Shown: one piece after another, positions 1-5,797 of the stretch | Numbering within the stretch: position 1 is the first letter of the stretch | Layout of the letters: each line of letters begins with the position of its first letter | DNA from: an uncultured beta proteobacterium | Lineage (GTDB): Bacteria; Pseudomonadota; Gammaproteobacteria; Burkholderiales; Burkholderiaceae_C | NCBI GenBank assembly: GCA_903944555.1 | Contig: CAJASG010000281.1 | Location: 1-6,067, forward strand | Direction: 5' to 3' | DNA length: 6,067 bases | Notes under the pieces: model-generated | What the model was told of the DNA's origin: nothing | What the model saw: the letters and a program-made list of their open reading frames with translations, nothing else | The model's database searches: none | Position numbers and translations under genes: made by a program

Positions 1-1
1 G

Positions 2-211
2 CAACCGCAGCGCGACTGGCTCAAGCGCATCGCCGCGCAAACCAAAGCCAATATGCTGGTAGACCGCGACGCGCTGGACGACCCCGACCTGATCTTCAAG
101 CGCGATGGCGGCGGCTTTGCCCGGCTGGATAAACTCTTCAACGGCCAACTCCAGCCCGTGCTGGAAGCCTTTAACGACGCACTCTGGTCAGACGACCAAA
201 AAACCGCGTAA
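2..211 (+). CDS. hsdR: Type I restriction enzyme R subunit, C-terminal fragment (5' end outside window)
   Basis: This is the last 69 codons of a reading frame open from base 2 and closed by TAA at 209-211. The peptide has the pattern of the C-terminal helical domain of type I R subunits (EcoEI_R_C-like): a helix beginning QRDWLKRIAAQTKAN, then an acidic stretch DALDDPDLIF, then GGGFARLDKLFNGQL and a closing helix ending in ALWSDDQKTA. HsdR supplies the ATP-driven DNA translocase and the endonuclease of the HsdR2M2S1 complex; its C-terminal helices are the part that docks on the methyltransferase core (family knowledge). The helicase motifs and nuclease domain are upstream of the window and cannot be checked. 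The gene ends 27 bases before hsdM on the same strand, which fits an R-M-S operon. Assignment rests mainly on this short match plus the position directly before hsdM. Confidence 0.82.
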   Translation, partial: QPQRDWLKRIAAQTKANMLVDRDALDDPDLIFKRDGGGFARLDKLFNGQLQPVLEAFNDALWSDDQKTA

Positions 212-238
212 GCCCAGCGCTTGCGCCACAAAGAAACC

Positions 239-1825
239 ATGAACCAAATCAACCCCGCAGCCTCTGACATCGTTGCCAAGCTCTGGAACCTGTGCAACCT
301 GCTGCGCGACGACGGCGTCACCTACCACCAATACGTGAGCGAGCTCACCTACCTGCTGTTCTTGCGCATGATGCAAGAGACCGGGCAGGAAGACCGCCTA
401 GTCATTCACAAAGCCCCCAAGAAAGGCGAACCGCTTGTGCAGATGGACGGCACCCGCTGGGCCGACCTGATGGCCGCCTCCGCCCCCGAGCGGCTGGATC
501 TGTACAAAGAACTGCTGCTGGCCTATGGCTTGCATGGCCAGGGCAGCGTGCAGCAGATCTATGCCAACGCCAGCACCTTCATCACCAAGCCCGCCACCTT
601 GTCCAAGCTGGTGGTGGAAATTGACAAGCTGGACTGGTACAGCGTGCAGCGCGACGACCTGGGCGACCTGTATGAAGGCCTGCTGGAGCGCAACGCCAAT
701 GAGAAAAAAAGCGGCGCGGGCCAGTACTTCACCCCACGCGATTTGATCGACAGCATCGTCACCGTGCTGCAGCCCACGCTGGACGATGTGATTCAAGACC
801 CAGCAGCGGGAACCGGCGGCTTTTTGATTGCGGCCAACAATTATTTGCGCGCCAAGTACGAACCCGAAGACCGCAGCGAGGCCCAGCAGCGCAAGTACCG
901 CAACAGCACCTTTTACGGCATGGAGCTGGTGCAAGACACCCACCGCCTGGCGCTGATGAACATGCTGCTGCACGGCATTGAAGGCGGCATCCAGTTTGGC
1001 GACACCTTGGGCGAGGAGGGCACCCGCTTTCCAGCGGCCACGCTGTCCTTAAGCAACCCTCCTTTTGGTACCAAAAAAGGCGGTGGCCTGCCCACCCGCA
1101 CCGACTTTACTTACCTAACCGCCAACAAGCAGTTTTGCTTTTTGCAGCATATCTACCGCAACCTCAAGCCCGGTGGCCGCGCCGCCGTGGTGCTGCCCGA
1201 CAACGTGCTGTTTGAAAGCAATGTGGGTGCAGACATTCGCCGTGACCTGATGGACAAGTGCAACCTGCACACCATACTGCGCCTGCCCACTGGCATCTTT
1301 TACGCCCAGGGCGTTAAAACCAATGTGCTGTTTTTCACGCGGGGCAAAAAAGACACCGGCAACACCCAGCAAGTGTGGGTGTACGACATGCGCGCCAACA
1401 TGCCCCAGTTTGGCAAACGCACCCCCTTCACGCGCGACTACTTTCGCACCGCTGCGGATGCGCCACCAGATGTGCCGCGCGACAAGTTTGAAGACGTGTT
1501 TGGCGCAGACCCCTGCGGCGGCCCTGCCGCCCTGGCTCAACGCGTGGACACGGGTGAGGCTGGCCGCTGGCGCCAATACACCCGCGAGCAAATCAAGGCC
1601 CGTGGGGACAACCTGGACATTAGCTGGCTCAAAGACGACAACGCCGAGACGGAAGAGGCCCAGCGCGACGAACCCGCCCTCGTAGCCCGCTTGGTCATGC
1701 GGGAGCTCACTGGCGCTATCGCAGACCTGCGGAGCCTGCTCGAAGAGCTGGGCGAAGACCCTGACGCGGCGCTCGAAGACTTATTGTTGGATGCTGAGGA
1801 CAGTGACGCAGGGGTTAACGCATGA
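239..1825 (+). CDS. hsdM: Type I restriction-modification DNA methyltransferase subunit M (N6-adenine)
   Basis: This 528-residue protein transfers a methyl group from S-adenosylmethionine to adenine N6 at the site chosen by HsdS, and is also needed for restriction. The N-terminal part (about 1-150) is the helical HsdM_N-type domain, with SDIVAKLWNLCNLLRDDG and the YLLFLRMMQE helix. The catalytic domain follows: the SAM-binding motif I DPAAGTGGF starts at residue 187, the GMELVQDTHRLALMNMLLH segment comes next, and motif IV NPPF, the target-adenine loop, starts at residue 273. The acidic C-terminal helices are the likely HsdS/HsdR contact. Length is normal for the family and no key motif is damaged. 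I chose ATG at 239 because family members begin near this point; an in-frame TTG at 221 would add only six unconserved residues. The ribosome binding site is weak (AAAGAAA at about 230-236), so coupling to hsdR is plausible. The stop overlaps the hsdS start as ATGA. Confidence 0.96.
   Translation: MNQINPAASDIVAKLWNLCNLLRDDGVTYHQYVSELTYLLFLRMMQETGQEDRLVIHKAPKKGEPLVQMDGTRWADLMAASAPERLDLYKELLLAYGLHGQGSVQQIYANASTFITKPATLSKLVVEIDKLDWYSVQRDDLGDLYEGLLERNANEKKSGAGQYFTPRDLIDSIVTVLQPTLDDVIQDPAAGTGGFLIAANNYLRAKYEPEDRSEAQQRKYRNSTFYGMELVQDTHRLALMNMLLHGIEGGIQFGDTLGEEGTRFPAATLSLSNPPFGTKKGGGLPTRTDFTYLTANKQFCFLQHIYRNLKPGGRAAVVLPDNVLFESNVGADIRRDLMDKCNLHTILRLPTGIFYAQGVKTNVLFFTRGKKDTGNTQQVWVYDMRANMPQFGKRTPFTRDYFRTAADAPPDVPRDKFEDVFGADPCGGPAALAQRVDTGEAGRWRQYTREQIKARGDNLDISWLKDDNAETEEAQRDEPALVARLVMRELTGAIADLRSLLEELGEDPDAALEDLLLDAEDSDAGVNA
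1810..1814 (+). promoter_or_regulatory. Ribosome binding site of hsdS
   Basis: AGGGG lies seven bases before the ATG at 1822 and within the end of hsdM. Together with the ATGA stop/start overlap it supports this start and indicates translational coupling of hsdS to hsdM. Confidence 0.7.
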
Positions 1826-3378
1826 GTGCGCTTCCAGAGAATTGGATTGATACGGAAATCGGCGGACTTTGCTCACTAAAAAATGGAAGAGCATTCAAGC
1901 CCAACGAGTGGCAAACCAGTGGACTGCCGATAGTTCGGATTCAAAACCTCAACAACCCGGCTTCTGCCTTTAACCACTTTCAAGGCGAAGTTGACGAACG
2001 CAATCGCTTGCGCGGTGGTGAGTTGCTTTTTGCATGGTCTGGAACACCCGGAACTTCCTTCGGGGCGCACGTTTGGCGCGGTGGTGAAGCTGTTTTGAAT
2101 CAGCACATCTTTCGTGTCGACTTTGACGAAGCGTTGCTCGACAAACGATTTTTCCGTTCAGCTATCAATCAAAAGCTGTCTGAGTTGATTGACGTGGCCC
2201 ATGGCGGGGTGGGGTTGCGACATGTGACCAAAGGGGTGTTTGAGAAAACTCTAGTGGCACTGCCACCACGGTCAGAACAAACCCGCATCGCTAACCAACT
2301 CGACACTCTCCTCGCCCGCGTCCAATCCTGCAACGACCGCTTCGATGCGATTCCCGCCTTGCTCAAACGGTTTCGGCAGACGGTGTTGGATGCGGCATTG
2401 AACGGTGCATTCTTGGATGGCGCAGCGGTTGCCGAACCGGAGTTGCCAAAAGTATCAATTTCAACCATTGCATCAGTTGGCACCGGGTCAACGCCGCTGC
2501 GCTCCAATAGCCAGTTTTTTGCCAGCAGTGGAACGCCATGGATCACAAGTTCGGCCACGTCAGCCGCTGTCATTACCAGTGCAAATGAGTTCGTCACTCC
2601 TGCGGCTATTTCCGCTCACCGGCTCAAGCTCTTTCCCAAAGGGACTCTGCTGGTAGCTATGTACGGCGAAGGAAAAACGCGCGGGCAAGTTGCGGAGTTG
2701 GGCATCGAAACCACGATCAATCAAGCGTGTGCTGCGGTCGTAGTGAATGAAAGCAAAGCGGTCCGCGCCTACGTCAAGTTGGCGTTGCAGGCGAACTACC
2801 TCAACATGCGCGAGTTGGCAGAGGGCGGCAATCAGCCGAATCTGAACTTGTCAAAGGTGAAGGAGTTTGAAATTCCCCTTCCATCGTTGGCAAACCAAAC
2901 CAAAATCGTCGGCCGCGTCGAAGCCCTGTTCGCCCTAGCCGACCGCATCGAAACCCGCTGCACCGCAGCCCGCACCCAGGCCCAGCGCCTGAGCCCACTG
3001 GTATTGGCCAAAGCCTTTCGTGGCGAGCTGGTTCCGCAAGAACCTACGGACGAACCAGCCAGCGCACTGCTGGCACGCTTATCGGTGCAGCACGGCGATA
3101 CCGCCACATCGGCCAAAACCCGCCAACCGCGCAAACCCCGCGCCATGGCCGCAATCAAGGAAAGAACAATGACCAAGAGCCGTCAAGACGATGACGTTAA
3201 GGGCAAGCCTTACCTATCAGACCACCTGCGCCGAATTGGCACACCCGCCACGGCTGAGACGCTGTTCAAGGTGTCCGAGCTTCCTGTTGCCGATTTCTAC
3301 AAGCAACTTTCTTGGGAGGTGGATCAGGGGCTTGTCGAGGACAGCAAAGAATTGCTGGAGCCTCGCAATGAGACTTGA
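1822..3378 (+). CDS. hsdS: Type I restriction-modification specificity subunit S with an extra C-terminal winged-helix-like tail
   Basis: HsdS reads the bipartite DNA target for the type I complex. The 518 residues show the usual duplicated plan: target recognition domain 1 (about 1-152, with GLPIVRIQNLN and LLFAWSGTPG), a conserved spacer helix from EQTRIANQLDTLLARV at about 152 to 200, target recognition domain 2 (about 205-356, with SSGTPWITSS, KGTLLVAMYGEGKTRGQ and TINQACAA), and a second conserved helix from NQTKIVGRVEALFALADR at 358 to KAFRGELVPQ near 404. A typical HsdS ends around residue 425. This one continues through a Lys/Arg-rich linker (about 425-455) into a 60-residue segment resembling a winged helix (464-514). 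TRD segments are less GC-rich than the spacer helices, as expected if TRDs are exchanged. The ATG at 1822 overlaps the hsdM stop by four bases and has AGGGG at 1810-1814. The target sequence cannot be deduced by eye. Confidence 0.95.
   Translation: MSALPENWIDTEIGGLCSLKNGRAFKPNEWQTSGLPIVRIQNLNNPASAFNHFQGEVDERNRLRGGELLFAWSGTPGTSFGAHVWRGGEAVLNQHIFRVDFDEALLDKRFFRSAINQKLSELIDVAHGGVGLRHVTKGVFEKTLVALPPRSEQTRIANQLDTLLARVQSCNDRFDAIPALLKRFRQTVLDAALNGAFLDGAAVAEPELPKVSISTIASVGTGSTPLRSNSQFFASSGTPWITSSATSAAVITSANEFVTPAAISAHRLKLFPKGTLLVAMYGEGKTRGQVAELGIETTINQACAAVVVNESKAVRAYVKLALQANYLNMRELAEGGNQPNLNLSKVKEFEIPLPSLANQTKIVGRVEALFALADRIETRCTAARTQAQRLSPLVLAKAFRGELVPQEPTDEPASALLARLSVQHGDTATSAKTRQPRKPRAMAAIKERTMTKSRQDDDVKGKPYLSDHLRRIGTPATAETLFKVSELPVADFYKQLSWEVDQGLVEDSKELLEPRNET
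3157..3161 (+). promoter_or_regulatory. Strong internal ribosome binding site within hsdS
   Basis: AAGGA, within a longer AAGGAAAG, sits seven bases before an in-frame ATG at 3169-3171, deep inside hsdS. This is as good a Shine-Dalgarno as any in the window and lies exactly at the junction between the basic linker and the winged-helix-like tail. It could allow a separate 69-residue product to be made. It may also be a relic of a once independent gene now fused to hsdS. An AAGGA match inside coding sequence can arise by chance, so use in the cell is unproven. Confidence 0.45.
3169..3378 (+). other. Possible internally initiated 69-aa product: the winged-helix-like HsdS tail
   Basis: In the same frame as hsdS, ATG 3169 to TGA 3378 encodes 69 residues beginning MTKSRQDDDVKGKPYLSDHL. 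A short charged leader is followed by what looks like a small helical bundle with a wing: helix YLSDHLRRIG, helix TAETLFKVSEL, helix VADFYKQLSWEVDQG, then a short strand-like end LVEDSKELLEP. The order resembles winged-helix modules used for DNA binding or protein docking, but no exact family can be named from sequence alone. It could act as the C-terminal domain of HsdS, as a free small protein that partners the following ATPase, or as both, in the manner of alternative-start modules. The preceding ribosome binding site supports independent translation. It ends inside the first codons of the ATPase gene, so its translation would feed that gene. Confidence 0.4.
3356..3360 (+). promoter_or_regulatory. 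Ribosome binding site of the ATPase gene
   Basis: TGGAG lies seven bases before the ATG at 3368, inside the last codons of hsdS. It decides between this start and an in-frame ATG at 3191, which would add 59 unconserved residues nested in hsdS. The 11-base overlap suggests ribosomes finishing hsdS re-initiate here. Confidence 0.65.
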
Positions 3379-4948
3379 CAAGGTCTATATCGACGGCTTC
3401 AAGAATTTAAAAAAACTTGAAGTGGATTTTGATGAGTCTGTGCTCACGACCGTCATCATCGGGCAAAACGGTGCGGGCAAGTCCAACTTGATGGAGGCCA
3501 TCACCGAGGTGTTTCGAGCAGTGGACTTACGTCGTGGCGAACCCAAGTTCCAATTTCGAGTGGACTACCGCATAGATGGCATAAAGGTTGCACTTTCTAA
3601 CCTGCAAGGAGGGTTGCTCATTGAGGTGAATGGTAAAGAGGTGAAGCGCTCGGAGTTCGAGCGGCGAAAAACGGAATGGTTTCCAGACTTGGTGTTCGGA
3701 TACTACTCAGGGGGAAGCCGACGCCTTGAAGCTTTGTTCGATGGTCATCAACGGCGCTACTACGACGCGATAAAAACCAATGACGACTCTGAGGCTTGCG
3801 CCCAAGCATTGCAGGAGCGACGATTGTTCTACTGCCGTCCCATTCATGGCGTTCTCGCTTTGCTGGCTTACTTCGCATTTCCAGAAAAGGCCGTCAGCAA
3901 AGAGCTTGCCGAGAAACTGAAAGTTACGAGCTTCCATTCAGCGCTCGCTCATTTTCGTGAACCCTGGTTTGCCAAGGGTGGGAAAGAAAAGAAAGCTGAA
4001 GAAGCAGCCAACTTTTGGGGCGCGGCTGGGCCAGCCGGGCGCACTGCGCGGGCTTTGCAAGCGTCTGCCTTTCACCCTATTGCGTTGTCGGGAAACAGCA
4101 TTGACGACTATCGCGATAAGCAGCAGCTAGAGGCGCAGTACGCTGTATTTCTGCGGAACCAGACTGGTCTGAAGAAATTCGCGGAGGGCTTCAAAAACGA
4201 CAGCGAATTGTTTTATGCCCTGGAAGCCTTGGATATATCCGACCTGGTTCGCGACGTGCAGGTTTGGGTGACGCGGGAAAAGGATTCGAGTGGAGACATT
4301 GGTTTTGCAGATTTGTCTGATGGCGAACGGCAGTTGCTGATGGCGATGGGGCTGATTCGCGTCTCGCGCGGGAAGCGGGCGCTGTTTTTGCTCGACGAGC
4401 CTGATACACACTTGAATCCACATTGGCAGCACAGCTACCTTGAGCTGATTGAAGAGTGGACTGGAATTGCTTCCGACGCCAAAAACTGCCACATCATCCT
4501 CACTTCACACAATCCGCTGACCATCTCGGCCCTGAAACGCAATGAGGTCCGCGTGTTGTCGACAGATGACGAAGGCCATGTAACAGCCGCGCAGCCCTAT
4601 ACAGACCCTAAGGGCATGGGCTTTACCGCAACGCTTACTGAAATTTTTGGACTCCCCAGTAGTTTGGACATTGAAACCCAACGCCTAATTGACGAGCGCA
4701 ACGAGTTGGCGCACAACCCCAAGAAATCAGATGCGCAGGAGAAGGAGTTGATAGCGGTAAACGACCAACTGGCTCGCCTAGGTTTCCTGTTTGAAGATCG
4801 TGAACCCCTGTATCAAGACTTTTTACGCGCGTGGCACGACGTACGCTATGCAGACAAGCCGACGCTAACCCCGGCACTGATTGAGGCGCGGCACCAGGCG
4901 ATGAAGGAACTGATTAAGCAGTTGCAACAGCCGGCGGTAAAAGCTTGA
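3368..4948 (+). CDS. Restriction-system-associated AAA ATPase (SMC/ABC-type ATP-binding, PtuA-like)
   Basis: This 526-residue protein has an ABC/SMC-type ATPase head of the type found in anti-phage systems (OLD, PtuA, AriA relatives). The start MRLDKVYIDGFKNLKKLEVDF is the typical first strand pair of such ATPases. Walker A GQNGAGKS is at residues 32-39, a signature-like LSDGERQ at 316-322, Walker B LFLLDEPDTHLNP around 339-351 with catalytic E344, and the switch His in LTSHNP at 381. About 275 residues separate Walker A from the signature. They are mostly helical and include a charged KGGKEKKAEEAANFW patch, and probably form an insertion or recognition region. There is no TOPRIM nuclease, so it is not a complete OLD protein. 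I chose ATG 3368 (TGGAG at 3356-3360, seven-base spacer) because the conserved N-terminus begins there; it overlaps hsdS by 11 bases. Its stop overlaps the next gene as TTGA, so the two are probably made in a fixed ratio. A role as ATP-dependent sensor or activator for the HNH partner is inferred. Confidence 0.87.
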   Translation: MRLDKVYIDGFKNLKKLEVDFDESVLTTVIIGQNGAGKSNLMEAITEVFRAVDLRRGEPKFQFRVDYRIDGIKVALSNLQGGLLIEVNGKEVKRSEFERRKTEWFPDLVFGYYSGGSRRLEALFDGHQRRYYDAIKTNDDSEACAQALQERRLFYCRPIHGVLALLAYFAFPEKAVSKELAEKLKVTSFHSALAHFREPWFAKGGKEKKAEEAANFWGAAGPAGRTARALQASAFHPIALSGNSIDDYRDKQQLEAQYAVFLRNQTGLKKFAEGFKNDSELFYALEALDISDLVRDVQVWVTREKDSSGDIGFADLSDGERQLLMAMGLIRVSRGKRALFLLDEPDTHLNPHWQHSYLELIEEWTGIASDAKNCHIILTSHNPLTISALKRNEVRVLSTDDEGHVTAAQPYTDPKGMGFTATLTEIFGLPSSLDIETQRLIDERNELAHNPKKSDAQEKELIAVNDQLARLGFLFEDREPLYQDFLRAWHDVRYADKPTLTPALIEARHQAMKELIKQLQQPAVKA

Positions 4949-5772
4949 TTTACGTAAAACGTAACCCGGCACTTATCCCAGAAAAAATTCTGAAGGTTGC
5001 CGAACGGGCCCAGCAAGAGTTGGAAAAGTTACCAGAAGTAAAACGTAAAGCCTTCATTGAGAAGAAAGCACCAATTTGGCGATCATTTAGCCGGCACTTG
5101 GCCAAGATGTCTTACGGCAAGTGTTGGTATTCAGAGAGCAATGATCCGCAATCTTTCTTCGATGTGGACCACTTCCGACCCAAGAAAGAAGCCAAACGTG
5201 CTGCGGGTGTTGCTGATGATGGTTACCCTTGGTTGGCCTTCGACTGGGATAACTTTCGTTATTCGGCGGGTCGCTCAAACCGGCTCAGCAAAGACGAGGC
5301 GAGTGATGAAACACGTGGGAAGGGTAGCTGGTTTCCAGTAATGGCAGGCAGTGCGATTGCGAATTGGGGCACTCGTTGCGAGCAACTGGAAAGACCTGTA
5401 TTGCTTGATCCAACCGTTCGCGCTGACGTTGCGCTGATTGACATTAATCCTGACGATGGCCGTGTCGAGGCAAGCAGAACTTGTATCGGCCCAGATAAGC
5501 AACTTCGGGCTTCGAAATCGATTGAGTTGTATGGCCTGAATTTACCCAGACTTGTAGACGCACGAAAGATTGTTTTGCGCGATGTGCAGGCACTTCACGA
5601 AAACCTAATGGACATTATTGTTGCTGCTAACGATATGCCTGCGATTGATAGATTGCAGCTGCAGATGATCAATGCAACACATCCTCGCGGAGCGTATTCG
5701 CGTGCTGCCCGTGCGAAATTGCATTCGTTGGGTGCTGCAATGTTTTGCGCGCAACCTGAAGACCTGACGTGA
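4945..5772 (+). CDS. HNH-fold nuclease-like protein (PtuB / TIGR02646-like), partner of the AAA ATPase
   Basis: This is a 275-residue protein. After a basic helical N-terminus (about 1-55) comes the pattern seen in HNH proteins that accompany ATPases: YGKCWYSES at 57-65, DVDHFRPK at 73-80 with D75-H76, WLAFDWDNF with N103, and SNR with N112 exactly nine positions after N103. This gives an H-N-N core. The rest also matches the family style: ERPVLLDPTVRADV, a DGRV turn, and RASKSIELYGLNLPRLVDAR. The role is probably metal-dependent DNA (or RNA) cleavage triggered by the ATPase. Oddly, the two CxxC zinc knuckles are degenerate: C60/S63 and A108/S111, so at most one cysteine remains. Catalysis without zinc, or a non-catalytic role, is possible. 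The start is a TTG overlapping the ATPase stop (TTGA); no strong Shine-Dalgarno is visible, so expression probably depends on coupling and is kept low. No earlier in-frame start is better. Confidence 0.8.
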   Translation: MIYVKRNPALIPEKILKVAERAQQELEKLPEVKRKAFIEKKAPIWRSFSRHLAKMSYGKCWYSESNDPQSFFDVDHFRPKKEAKRAAGVADDGYPWLAFDWDNFRYSAGRSNRLSKDEASDETRGKGSWFPVMAGSAIANWGTRCEQLERPVLLDPTVRADVALIDINPDDGRVEASRTCIGPDKQLRASKSIELYGLNLPRLVDARKIVLRDVQALHENLMDIIVAANDMPAIDRLQLQMINATHPRGAYSRAARAKLHSLGAAMFCAQPEDLT

Positions 5773-5785
5773 CACAGAAGGAACC

Positions 5786-5792
5786 AGAAGGG
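5786..5792 (+). promoter_or_regulatory. Ribosome binding site of the last gene
   Basis: AGAAGGG lies five bases before the ATG at 5798. A second, similar AGAAGGA copy lies ten bases earlier at 5776-5782, so the 25-base gap holds a short direct repeat of the motif. The strong site suggests efficient translation independent of the preceding TTG-started gene. Confidence 0.6.
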
Positions 5793-5797
5793 TATAT

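Noticed and set aside
221..238. TTG start for hsdM at 221, six codons upstream of the ATG
   Set aside because: The added residues are not family-like, and ATG 239 places the conserved helical N-terminus at the usual distance from the start.
398..973. Long antisense open frame (191 codons) opposite hsdM
   Set aside because: It is a typical mirror frame of a GC-rich gene with biased third positions. It has no recognisable domain and is opposite a certain gene.
1115..1591. Antisense open frame (158 codons) opposite the 3' half of hsdM
   Set aside because: Same explanation: Ala/Val/His/Gln-rich shadow translation with no motif or convincing ribosome binding site.
3191..3367. 59-codon N-terminal extension of the ATPase from ATG 3191
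   Set aside because: It lies entirely inside hsdS in another frame and reads as Ser/Arg/Leu-rich shadow peptide. The conserved ATPase start and a good ribosome binding site are at 3368.
3368..4948. ATPase as an OLD-family nuclease or RloC/PrrC-type anticodon nuclease
   Set aside because: There is no TOPRIM acidic motif after the ATPase core, and no long coiled-coil zinc hook or PrrC-like nuclease segment. A separate HNH-like partner gene fits better.
5773..5797. Possible terminator or promoter between the HNH gene and the membrane protein gene
   Set aside because: The gap is only 25 bases with no stem-loop plus T-run. It holds two purine-rich ribosome-binding-like motifs and TATATA just before the ATG, which is too close to the start codon to act as a -10 for a normal leader.
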